The position numbers and the translations under genes are program-made. A stretch of 6,765 bases of DNA from contig CAJUSN010000131.1 in assembly GCA_910589095.1 (NCBI GenBank), positions 1-6,765 of the forward strand, written 5' to 3'. This document shows, piece by piece, positions 1 to 6,765 of the stretch; position 1 is the first letter of the stretch; every line of letters begins with the position of its first letter. This stretch comes from an uncultured Muribaculaceae bacterium (GTDB taxonomy: Bacteria > Bacteroidota > Bacteroidia > Bacteroidales > Muribaculaceae). The notes below the pieces were generated by a model. It worked only from the letters and a program-made list of their open reading frames with translations. It made no database searches and had not been told where the DNA came from.

Positions 1-1644
1 ATCCTGGGCGGCCGCGTCATCGGTAATGACCAGACCGGAAACATTTATCAGGCCATCCAGATCCAGGACGAGACCGGTGCCATAACCATCTCCGCATCTG
101 TCAAGAGTCTTTACCTCCGTTATAAAATAGGTGAGCAGGTGTTCATCGACGTTACCGACCTCTACGCCGGTAAATACGCCGGTCTCTTCCAGATCGGTAC
201 CGAAGGCACTTACAACAGCGCTCCCACCACATCCAAAATGACTGAGGACCAGTTCCTCGCCCACACTCAGATCAACGGACTCCCCGAGCCCTCGCTTGTT
301 GAGGATAAAGTGCTCACAATTCCTCAGATCAACGCAATGGTCAACAACACCGCCGATGTCATGCTCTATCAGAGCCAGCGCATACGCATCAACGATGTTT
401 CATTTGTCGGTGGTGGCAAAGAACTATGGGCCGATGCCGGTTCCTCCGGCGCTGACCGATACCTCATCGACAAGGACGGAAATCGCCTCCTCGTTCGCAA
501 CAGCGGTTACTCAGACTTCTGTGACCAAACCTTACCCGCCGGCCACGGCGACATTATTGCAATCCTCAGCTGGTATCGTTCAAGCTGGCAAGTCCTCTTC
601 ATCACTCCCGATGACTGCATTGACTTCGGCGGCGAAAGCTATGCTCCCGGTGGTGGCGAAGCTATAGTTTCTTCTCTTGATGAAACATTCGAAGGCTGCT
701 CATCGATCACCGACCTTGGCAACTGGAGCGCAGTCGACGTACAGGGTAAAGCTACTTGGTTTACCTACACCTATGGCGGAACTACTTTCGTTTCCTGCAC
801 CGCCTACAACAAGACTGCCGGCGACAACGGATACGAATCCTGGCTCATAACCCCCGGACTTGACCTTGACAAGATGGCCGAAAAGGTTTGCTCATTCAAC
901 TCCATGGTTGGCTACTCCGGCCAGGGCACTCTCGAAGTCTTCATTCTTTCGTCCAACGACCCAAAAACAGCTACCGCTACTAAACTTGACGCAAACATTC
1001 CCCAGCCCACCGGCTCTTGGAGCGACTGGGTACCCTCAGGCAACATTAACCTATCCGCCTTCTCAGGCGTAGTTTACCTCGGATTCCGCTACACCGCCGC
1101 CGTTGCCACAGGCTACACCACCTACCGCGTCGACAATGTAGTTGCCGGCAAGAAAGTCGATGGCTCTTCCACCGAAACACCCTCCACAGGTGCCACGTTC
1201 ACAAAGGCTACTTCTTTGACATCCGGCGACAAATACGCATTTGTTGTTGACGGAAAACTCGGAACAACCATCGCCCAGACCGTTATGTACGGTCGCCTCG
1301 GCATGACTGCGATCTCAATCTCGGGTGACTCATTCACTGCCGACCCCGTCAATGCCCTCACTATAACAGCCTCCGGAAATGCCTACACAATCGTTGACAC
1401 TTACGGACGCTACTACGGCATGGACGACTCTCACCTGTCGACATTCCAGCTCTACAACACCAATAGCGGCGACGGTTGCCTTTGGAACATAACCATTGAA
1501 GCCGACGGTACGGCGACAATTTCTAATGTGCTCCATCCTGAATGTCATCTCGTTCGCTCAGGCACATTTGAAAACATTGCCCCGAGCGACATCGTGACCA
1601 ACCCCGAGTTCACCGCTCCGGTTCTTTATCGTATGGCCAACTAA
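1..1644 (+). CDS. DUF5689 / choice-of-anchor-J multidomain protein, probable surface (lipo)protein, 5'-truncated
   Basis: The reading frame is open from base 1, so the gene begins upstream and 547 residues are visible. The GTG at 139 lies inside the first domain (it reads EQVFIDVTDLY) and is not the start. Residues 1 to about 210 form most of a DUF5689-type domain (GRVIGND..GNIYQAIQIQD, ..GKYAGLFQIG, YQSQRIRIN, GHGDIIAIL). It aligns along its length with residues 75-285 of the next protein. Residues about 226-385 look like a choice-of-anchor-J / cleaved-adhesin jelly roll (DETFEGC..., GYESWLITPGLDL, LGFRYT, YRVDNV). A short Ser/Thr/Pro linker leads to a third beta-rich domain, about 399-547, starting FTKATSLTSGDKYAF and ending PVLYRMAN. 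I know similar endings from Bacteroidales extracellular proteins. No catalytic motif is seen. The next gene follows after 26 nt, so the two are probably co-transcribed. The signal peptide and any lipobox are outside the window, so surface location is inferred from the paralogue. Domain names come from memory of family patterns, not a search. Confidence 0.85.
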   Translation: MLGGRVIGNDQTGNIYQAIQIQDETGAITISASVKSLYLRYKIGEQVFIDVTDLYAGKYAGLFQIGTEGTYNSAPTTSKMTEDQFLAHTQINGLPEPSLVEDKVLTIPQINAMVNNTADVMLYQSQRIRINDVSFVGGGKELWADAGSSGADRYLIDKDGNRLLVRNSGYSDFCDQTLPAGHGDIIAILSWYRSSWQVLFITPDDCIDFGGESYAPGGGEAIVSSLDETFEGCSSITDLGNWSAVDVQGKATWFTYTYGGTTFVSCTAYNKTAGDNGYESWLITPGLDLDKMAEKVCSFNSMVGYSGQGTLEVFILSSNDPKTATATKLDANIPQPTGSWSDWVPSGNINLSAFSGVVYLGFRYTAAVATGYTTYRVDNVVAGKKVDGSSTETPSTGATFTKATSLTSGDKYAFVVDGKLGTTIAQTVMYGRLGMTAISISGDSFTADPVNALTITASGNAYTIVDTYGRYYGMDDSHLSTFQLYNTNSGDGCLWNITIEADGTATISNVLHPECHLVRSGTFENIAPSDIVTNPEFTAPVLYRMAN

Positions 1645-1670
1645 TATAAAATTTCAACTCAATCCCATAT

Positions 1671-4355
1671 ATGAAACTTTTTAAAGCTAACATAGCACTG
1701 ATTTTCATGGTGATTGCGGCTTCGCTGGGCTTCTTCGCCTGCAGCGACGACTTCGACGCACCCGGCATCAACGTCCCCGTTGCCACCATGAAAGCCAACA
1801 CCACCATAGCCGAGGTCAAGGCACAGTATTGGAACAGTGCCGATAATTACATCGACACCATACGTGTGGCCCAGAACGGCGAACATGTAATCATTGCAGG
1901 CCGAGTTATAAGCTCCGATGCTTCGGGCAACATCTACAAGAGCCTCGTCATTCAGGACGCTACCGGCGCACTCGCCATGTCTATCAACGCCAACTCTCTC
2001 TATGTCAACTATCGCATAGGCCAGGAAGTGGTCATTGACCTTACCGACATGTATATCGGTAAATACTCCACCCTCCAGCAGCTCGGATTCCCCGATTACT
2101 CTGCAAGCTACGGCTGGCAAGCCACCTTCATGCCCCTGGAATTCTTCCGCGAGCACTCCGAGCTCAACGGCCTCCCCAAGCCTGAAGCTATAGACACCCT
2201 TACCGTATCGCTCGGCGACCTCGGTAACGGCACCGCCGACCTCCAGCGCTATCAGAGCCAGCTCATCCGCCTCAACAACGTTTACTTCGAAGAAGGTGGT
2301 GAGGCCTCTTTCTGCTCTGCTCATAAGGTCAACACAAACCGCACCCTCAAGGACGACAACGGCAACTCCATCATCGTCCGCACCAGCGGTTACGCCAACT
2401 ATTGGAGCACCAAGCTCCCCGAAGGGCATGGCGACGTTGTGGGTATCCTATCCACCTACAAATCCGGATCCAACACCGTTTGGCAGCTCCTCATGCGCTC
2501 ACCCGACGATCTTCTCAACTTCGGTAACCCAACCCTCCCCAAAGGAACCGAAACCAACCCCTACGATGTGGCTGAAGCTATCGACATGATCGCATCCGAC
2601 AAAGCCGTTTCCGCATGGTACACCGGCTTCATCGTTGGCTCACTCAAAGCTGGTGTCACCTCCGTTGAATCAGCCGACGACATTATCTGGGGCGCCGACG
2701 CTGAGGTCAACAACACTCTTGTAATCGGTCAGTCGGCCGAAAGCCATTCCCTCGACGATGCTATGCTCCTCCGTCTCCCGCAGGATTCACCCCTCCGTCA
2801 GTACGGTAACCTCCGCGACGTTCCCGAAAACTATCTCCGCCAGATCTGGGTGCTTGCCACTCCAGGCGAAGAACTCGGAATGAAAGCCTTCACCGGTAAT
2901 TCCGGGGCAGCAAACACCTTCCGCATCGAAGGCGTCACCGTGCCTGGTGGCGACACCCCCGTTCCCGGAACCGGACTCCCCACCGGCGACGGCTCCGAAG
3001 CATCTCCCTACAACCCCACTCAGGTTATTGGCATGGGCACCAACGCCAACGAACCCAACAAATGGGTTACCGGTTACATCGTTGGTTGGGTCGACAACTC
3101 TTCTCAGACCTACGCCGATGAGAACAACTGCCACTTCAGCGTTCCCGCAACAGTGGCCACAAACATCCTCATCGCAACATCTCCCGATGTCAAGGACTAC
3201 TCCAAGTGTGTCGTTGTAAACCTTCCCAACACCGACGGAATCCGCACCGCTTGCAACCTCGTTGACAATCCCGGTAACCTCGGCAAAGTAGTATCGGTTT
3301 ACGGCACCATCCGCAAATACTTCGCCATCCCCGGCGTACGCGACCTCACAGCATACAAACTTGAAGGCGGATCCGAAGGCGGCGGTGACACTCCCGTCAC
3401 TCCCCCCGCAACCGGAGGCATCGCCACCGGTACCGGCTCTCAAGCCTCACCCTACAACCCCACGCAGGTTGTAGCTATGGGCACAAGCGTCGACATCGCT
3501 GACCAATGGGTGAAAGGCTACATCGTTGGTTGGGTAAACAGCTCAATCCAAAGCTACGCTGACGCCACAAACTCTGTATTCAGCGTACCTGCCACAATCG
3601 CCACAAACATTCTCATCGCCACAACCCCCGATGTCAAGGACTACGCGCAATGTGTTGTTGTGAATCTGCCAACAGCCAACAACGTCCGCTCATCCCTCAA
3701 CCTCGTGGACAATCCCGGCAACCTCGGTAAGATCGTAGCAATCCACGGACGCATCAACAAGTACTTCGCCATCCCCGGCATGCGCGATGCCGACCAATTC
3801 GAACTTGAGGGCACTTCTGAAGGCGGTGGCGAAACACCCACACCTCCATCAGGTTCCGGAATTGACGTAACCTCGGCCGACCTCAACACCCTTGCAACAA
3901 AGACCTCCTACACCGGAAGTGTCACAACCACCGACGGTTGGACCCTTACCAACTGCGCCGTACAGTGCGGAACCACAGGAGCTGACGCCAACCCGGCTTT
4001 CTCCTTCATCGGTAGTGCCGACACTCGCGCAGCGTGTCTCAACGGCAAGCAAGGTGCCGCTGGTACACTCGTGTCGCCCACCATTGCCGGCGGAATCAAA
4101 ACCCTCACCTTCAAATATGGTTTTGCATTTGCCGAAACTAAATGTCAGTTCACAATCAACATCAAGCAAAACGGAGCCGTTGTTGCGTCCAAGACCGTAA
4201 CTCTCGACTCCATCACCAAGCTCACCGCCATGGACTTCTCATGGGATGCAAACGTATCGGGCGACTTCGTGATGGAAATCGTCAACGACTCCTACTCCGC
4301 TGCTACTGCAAACAAGGACCGCGTTTCCATCTGGAACATCTCCTGGACCCGCTGA
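1671..4355 (+). CDS. Surface lipoprotein with DUF5689 domain, three OB-fold-like (DUF6359-type) repeats and C-terminal beta domain
   Basis: This is a complete 894-residue protein. The ATG at 1671 is followed directly by a type II signal peptide (MKLFKAN, hydrophobic core, GFFAC), with Cys24 as the lipidated residue. Phe at -3 and -2 of the lipobox is unusual, but Ala at -1 and Cys fit. The following SDDFD closely matches the acidic lipoprotein export signal known to send Bacteroidetes lipoproteins to the cell surface. Residues about 45-285 are a DUF5689-type domain, paralogous to that of the upstream gene. Residues about 290-421, 436-567 and 584-715 are three related domains with the pattern GxGSxxxPYNPTQV, W(V)xGYIVG, NILIAT, VVVNLP, NPGNLGK; I recognise these as DUF6359/OB-fold-like. 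Gly/Thr/Pro linkers (SEGGGDTP, SEGGGETP) separate them. Residues 731-894 form a beta-rich, jelly-roll-like C-terminal domain. No enzyme motif is visible, so ligand binding or adhesion is inferred. D(S/T)(I/L) triplets at 62-64, 175-177 and 846-848 fit the Bacteroidetes O-glycosylation motif. There is no Shine-Dalgarno upstream, as usual in this phylum. Confidence 0.9.
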   Translation: MKLFKANIALIFMVIAASLGFFACSDDFDAPGINVPVATMKANTTIAEVKAQYWNSADNYIDTIRVAQNGEHVIIAGRVISSDASGNIYKSLVIQDATGALAMSINANSLYVNYRIGQEVVIDLTDMYIGKYSTLQQLGFPDYSASYGWQATFMPLEFFREHSELNGLPKPEAIDTLTVSLGDLGNGTADLQRYQSQLIRLNNVYFEEGGEASFCSAHKVNTNRTLKDDNGNSIIVRTSGYANYWSTKLPEGHGDVVGILSTYKSGSNTVWQLLMRSPDDLLNFGNPTLPKGTETNPYDVAEAIDMIASDKAVSAWYTGFIVGSLKAGVTSVESADDIIWGADAEVNNTLVIGQSAESHSLDDAMLLRLPQDSPLRQYGNLRDVPENYLRQIWVLATPGEELGMKAFTGNSGAANTFRIEGVTVPGGDTPVPGTGLPTGDGSEASPYNPTQVIGMGTNANEPNKWVTGYIVGWVDNSSQTYADENNCHFSVPATVATNILIATSPDVKDYSKCVVVNLPNTDGIRTACNLVDNPGNLGKVVSVYGTIRKYFAIPGVRDLTAYKLEGGSEGGGDTPVTPPATGGIATGTGSQASPYNPTQVVAMGTSVDIADQWVKGYIVGWVNSSIQSYADATNSVFSVPATIATNILIATTPDVKDYAQCVVVNLPTANNVRSSLNLVDNPGNLGKIVAIHGRINKYFAIPGMRDADQFELEGTSEGGGETPTPPSGSGIDVTSADLNTLATKTSYTGSVTTTDGWTLTNCAVQCGTTGADANPAFSFIGSADTRAACLNGKQGAAGTLVSPTIAGGIKTLTFKYGFAFAETKCQFTINIKQNGAVVASKTVTLDSITKLTAMDFSWDANVSGDFVMEIVNDSYSAATANKDRVSIWNISWTR
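2538..2933 (+). repeat. Diverged first copy of the OB-fold-like protein repeat
   Basis: This codes for residues 290-421 of the lipoprotein. It shares the repeat framework with the two later copies: a G-T-E-x-N-P-Y-D-V opening, W-Y-T-G-F-I-V-G, N-N-T-L-V-I, then L-R-L-P, G-N-L-R and a terminal F-R-I-E-G. Much of the sequence between these anchors has changed and the spacing differs, so it is the oldest or least constrained copy. The domain limits are estimated by eye. Confidence 0.6.
2976..3839 (+). repeat. Tandem pair of 148-residue (444-nt) in-frame repeats inside the lipoprotein gene
   Basis: Copy one covers 2976-3395 (residues 436-575) and copy two 3420-3839 (residues 584-723). They align with no gaps at a constant offset of 148 residues (444 nt). 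My count is about 92 identical residues of 140, roughly 66%. The most conserved blocks are ASPYNPTQV, GYIVGWV, FSVPAT.ATNILIAT, PDVKDY, CVVVNLP, NLVDNPGNLGK and KYFAIPG. The Gly/Glu/Thr/Pro linker at the end of each copy is duplicated too, so the duplicated unit was domain plus linker. This points to an intragenic duplication followed by divergence. Confidence 0.9.
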
Positions 4356-4378
4356 TCCTAAACCCCATAACCAACCAC

Positions 4379-4418
4379 GCCGGCGCCCATCTTCCCGATG
4401 GACGCCGGCTTTTCTTTT
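4379..4418 (+). terminator. Rho-independent terminator of the DUF5689 gene pair
   Basis: A strong GC-rich hairpin starts 23 nt after the lipoprotein stop codon. The outer stem GCCGGCG (4379-4385) pairs with CGCCGGC (4403-4409). After one C/A mismatch the inner stem CCATC (4387-4391) pairs with GATGG... read as GATGG at 4397-4401, leaving a TTCCC loop. TTTTCTTTT follows at 4410-4418. There is no A-run on the left side, so it should act only on + strand transcripts. It separates the lipoprotein unit from the downstream gene. Confidence 0.92.
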
Positions 4419-4489
4419 CCAATCTCCATCCCCCTCATCGTTCCGCAGTTCCCGCTTTTACAATTCTGTTCCTAAAAACAACTAAAAAG

Positions 4490-4521
4490 TTTGTGGATAG
4501 GTGTGAAATTTCTTATTTTTG
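4490..4521 (+). promoter_or_regulatory. Bacteroidetes-type sigma-ABfr promoter for the 726-aa protein gene
   Basis: TTTG at 4490-4493 (-33 element) is followed after exactly 20 nt by TATTTTTG at 4514-4521. The latter is a full match to the -7 consensus TAnnTTTG of the primary sigma factor in Bacteroides, and consensus spacing is about 19-21 nt. Transcription would start near 4527-4530, giving a leader of roughly 50-55 nt before the ATG at 4582. The site lies just after a terminator and before a gene, where a promoter is expected. It is also strong support for the phylum assignment. Confidence 0.85.
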
Positions 4522-4531
4522 CATCAATAAG

Positions 4532-4556
4532 TTGAACGGTCCCCCAAATCGTTCGA
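4532..4556 (+). other. Small hairpin in the 5' leader of the 726-aa protein gene
   Basis: GAACG at 4534-4538 pairs with CGTTC at 4550-4554. A T-G wobble and a T-A pair extend the stem to about 7 bp around an 11-nt C-rich loop. It sits a few bases after the predicted transcription start and ends 25 nt before the start codon. It could stabilise the 5' end of the mRNA or be an operator-like inverted repeat, or it could be chance. No T-run follows, so it is not a terminator. Confidence 0.4.
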
Positions 4557-4581
4557 ATTTTCACATACTTTCCATTGAAAA

Positions 4582-6762
4582 ATGAGTGCTAAATACCCCT
4601 ATCTTGATATAGCTATAAGTGTGCTGGGAGCAGGAGCGCAACCTGTTAATTACAGCTTCAACTCAGCCCCCACCATAGCCCTTCCATCTCTCTCTGAGCT
4701 GGCCCGTCATTTCGTTAACCTCTCTGAAGGCTACGTGATGTGGAACGTGAGCGGACGTCGCGCCTACACTTTCTTCCAGCTCAACCAAGAAGGCACCGCA
4801 ACCGAACTTGCCGTTACCGTCCGTCTCGACCCCGATGTCGTCACCCCCGGACGTCCCATTATAAATCTCCTCGGCACCATTCGCCGAACCATCACCGACG
4901 GTGCCCGTCTCACTCATGAAACTCTCATGCGTGCCCTCACTGACGCCGGTTTCCCCGAAGAACCCCTCCGGTCTGATGCCGATGTAGATTTCCCCGCTGC
5001 AGCCGTAGGTCTCTGTTGTCGCACATTCATATCCACAACAGAGCTCGCCAACATAATGGCATATCCCCGCCAGAAGGACTACGCCCCTTACCAAGGTGTG
5101 ATCGTGGTAAACGCTACCGTCTCCATGAATCCCGAATCATCCATCCCGGTTATCACAACTCCGGTCGACAAGGCCCTCATGGTGGTATGTCCCGAAGGCG
5201 TCAAAGCATCTGCTTCCCGAGTGGAGCTGTCTGACCGTCTGACGGTGACCTACACAATGCCGGGGTTCGACCCTCAGTCAGTCGACTTTGAAGTAGGTAC
5301 CACCAACCGTTACGCGCGCATCCCCGGGCCCGCATTGGTCATCAACTCTGCCCGCCACGCCGGAATCATCTTCCGCCGTTCTGTACCCTACTCCGTCATC
5401 TCCGCCACCGGAAGCCCCATCGACACTTACACCATACTTGTTAACGGACGCACCGCAACCCGCGGAGAAGGTTCTTTCGAGGTTTCAAACACAGACTTCC
5501 CTGAAGGAAAAGTCACAATTGCGGTTTCCTCCACCAACTTCGGGTCCTACTCCCGTGAATTCACCCCCGAGGAACTCTCCGAAGCAGCCCCCCTTGAAAT
5601 AGTGCTTGAACCTGAAGCTCGCAAGGTGTGTCTTCGTCTTGACTTTGGCGGTGGACGTATCATTGAGGACAGCATAACTCTTGAAAAAAGCACTCCCGAA
5701 TATAACAGGCTCCGCGCCGGCAATTTCCACGGCTTCCGTGCCCACCGTCTTGTTGGAAGCAACCCCGAGACTTACAACATTGACGTGCGCCAGCAAGCTG
5801 CCCCTGCCCAGGCCGCCCTTAATTTCAACGACCCTGCCCCTGCGCAGCCCGCTGTGAGCATACCCGCCGGTGAGCCGGCTCCCGAGCAGCAGCAACCTCG
5901 TCAAACTACTCCCGCAGCTGTGGAGACTTCTGCCGCCGCTCCTCAGCGCCATAACGGCCCCGTTGCCCCCAAAATTGAAAAGGCTCAGACTGCAATTTGG
6001 GAAGAGACTCCTCATCGCCGAGTAGCACCCAAATTCGAGAATGTAACCGCCGGCACCCCTAAAAAGGAAAAAGAAGCCCCGGCCACGCCCGCTGCCCCAG
6101 CTGTGAAACAAGCCGCCTTCACCCCCACCAATGAAGAGGATGAAAAGAAGAAGCGCGAATCCAAAATGGACTTCCGACTCATTTTCATAGGCCTCGGCAC
6201 CATTGCTGCCGCTCTTATAATCTGGTGGATTATGCTCCTTATTACCGGCGACTCCAAATCCAACACCGCTGATCAAGATCAGCCTCAGGGCGAACTCATC
6301 GAAGAGGTGAACTACTCAGAAACCGCCGGTCAGCAACCCGATGGAACTCCCGTGGCTACCGCCGCCACCGAGCCTCAACCTCAAGCTGCCGCTCCTGTAG
6401 CTGCTGCCAATGCCGATGAAAAGGCCGACGTTGAATACCTCAATAGCAACAACGTATGGAAACTCTCCGACCTCAAGTCCGAGAAATATCGTGCCCTCAT
6501 CACCGCCATGCAGAGCGGCGACATACAGGCCGTGGCCTCTAACCCCTACTTCGCCGTTCCCGGTACATCGACAAACAAGAAAGCCGATGCCATTGTAGGT
6601 TACCTCTGGAAAGCCAAAGGTTCTCTTCAGGAAAAACGCAACGTTGAGAAACTGCGCGACCTCACCAAGTCTGACAAGGCCGACCTACAGAAACTCATCG
6701 ACGACCTTTCTCGTTACCAGCCCGCCGAGGGGAACACCGCCCCCCGTCCCGGCGCACAGTAA
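4582..6762 (+). CDS. Uncharacterised single-pass membrane protein, long cytoplasmic N-terminal part and periplasmic C-terminal domain
   Basis: This is a complete 726-residue protein that I do not recognise as a named family. The ATG at 4582 (MSAKYPYLDIAIS) is chosen because it follows a good promoter at leader distance. The upstream bases are A-rich (TTGAAAA) with no Shine-Dalgarno. The N-terminus has no signal peptide. Residues 1 to about 175 form a mixed alpha/beta region and about 180-400 are beta-rich. Around 268-345 (TGSPIDTYTILVNG, FPEGKVTIAVSS, LEIVLEPE) it resembles Ig-like or PEGA/carboxypeptidase-regulatory folds, which is tentative. Residues about 403-530 are a low-complexity Pro/Ala/Gln/Glu/Lys linker. 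A single hydrophobic helix at about 533-555 (LIFIGLGTIAAALIIWWIML) is preceded by KKKR, so by the positive-inside rule the N-terminal part is cytoplasmic. Residues 556-615 are again Pro/Ala/Gln-rich. Residues 616-713 are a charged, mostly helical domain on the periplasmic side. The stop is 3 nt from the window end, so neighbours downstream are unseen. A role linking a cytoplasmic complex to the envelope is only a guess. Confidence 0.85.
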   Translation: MSAKYPYLDIAISVLGAGAQPVNYSFNSAPTIALPSLSELARHFVNLSEGYVMWNVSGRRAYTFFQLNQEGTATELAVTVRLDPDVVTPGRPIINLLGTIRRTITDGARLTHETLMRALTDAGFPEEPLRSDADVDFPAAAVGLCCRTFISTTELANIMAYPRQKDYAPYQGVIVVNATVSMNPESSIPVITTPVDKALMVVCPEGVKASASRVELSDRLTVTYTMPGFDPQSVDFEVGTTNRYARIPGPALVINSARHAGIIFRRSVPYSVISATGSPIDTYTILVNGRTATRGEGSFEVSNTDFPEGKVTIAVSSTNFGSYSREFTPEELSEAAPLEIVLEPEARKVCLRLDFGGGRIIEDSITLEKSTPEYNRLRAGNFHGFRAHRLVGSNPETYNIDVRQQAAPAQAALNFNDPAPAQPAVSIPAGEPAPEQQQPRQTTPAAVETSAAAPQRHNGPVAPKIEKAQTAIWEETPHRRVAPKFENVTAGTPKKEKEAPATPAAPAVKQAAFTPTNEEDEKKKRESKMDFRLIFIGLGTIAAALIIWWIMLLITGDSKSNTADQDQPQGELIEEVNYSETAGQQPDGTPVATAATEPQPQAAAPVAAANADEKADVEYLNSNNVWKLSDLKSEKYRALITAMQSGDIQAVASNPYFAVPGTSTNKKADAIVGYLWKAKGSLQEKRNVEKLRDLTKSDKADLQKLIDDLSRYQPAEGNTAPRPGAQ

Positions 6763-6765
6763 CAC

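Noticed and set aside
139..141. GTG as a possible start codon of the first gene
   Set aside because: The frame is open back to base 1, and the 46 codons before the GTG continue the DUF5689 homology seen in the downstream paralogue. The true start is upstream of the window.
1645..1670. Possible separate promoter in the 26-nt gap between the two DUF5689 genes (TATAAAATTTC)
   Set aside because: There is no TAnnTTTG match and no -33 TTTG at the right spacing. The AT-rich gap is typical of an operon junction in this phylum.
1659..2429. 256-codon open frame on the - strand opposite the start of the lipoprotein gene
   Set aside because: It lies antisense to a well-supported gene, its product is a Val/Gly/Glu-rich composition expected from the mirror of C-ending codons, and no signal or domain is recognisable.
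2787..3443. 218-codon open frame on the - strand across the repeat region
   Set aside because: It is a shadow of the repeat-coding sequence. Gly/Val/Cys-rich low-complexity product and no promoter or start context.
4142..4585. 147-codon + strand frame running from inside the lipoprotein gene through the terminator and promoter to the next start codon
   Set aside because: It begins out of frame within a conserved domain and crosses a strong terminator and a promoter. Its overlap with the downstream ATG is coincidental.
5485..6276. 263-codon open frame on the - strand opposite the 726-aa protein gene
   Set aside because: It mirrors the Pro/Ala/Gln linker of the sense gene, giving Gly/Ser/Leu-rich sequence with no recognisable domain.

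Overview
The window looks like chromosomal DNA from a gut-type member of the Bacteroidota, most likely order Bacteroidales. The moderately GC-rich, C-ending codon use would suit a Muribaculaceae-like genome, but that family assignment is inference. The evidence seen is: a textbook Bacteroidetes promoter (TTTG, 20 nt, TATTTTTG); starts without Shine-Dalgarno sequences; a lipoprotein with the acidic CSDDFD surface-export signal; and protein families (DUF5689, DUF6359-like) known mainly from this phylum. All three genes lie on the + strand.

Region 1 (1-4418) is the 3' end of a transcription unit. It holds two adjacent genes separated by 26 nt. The first is cut by the left edge and the second is complete (894 aa). 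Both proteins carry the same N-terminal DUF5689-type domain and are tandem paralogues, but they diverge completely after it. The first continues into a choice-of-anchor-J-like jelly roll and a C-terminal beta domain. The second continues into three OB-fold-like (DUF6359-type) repeats and a different C-terminal beta domain. The second is a predicted lipoprotein on the cell surface, and the first probably is too, although its N-terminus is missing. No catalytic motif is visible in either, so binding, scaffold or adhesin roles at the outer membrane are the most reasonable guess. A strong intrinsic terminator (4379-4418) closes the unit.

Region 2 (4419-4581) is a short intergenic stretch with a near-perfect Bacteroidetes promoter (4490-4521) and a small leader hairpin (4532-4556).

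Region 3 (4582-6762) is one complete gene for a 726-aa protein I do not recognise. It has a long N-terminal part without a signal peptide and with beta-rich domains, a disordered Pro/Ala/Gln linker, one transmembrane helix near residues 533-555, and a helical C-terminal domain predicted to face the periplasm. It has its own promoter and is not obviously related in function to the lipoprotein pair. I see no RNA genes, insertion sequences, CRISPR arrays or attachment sites.
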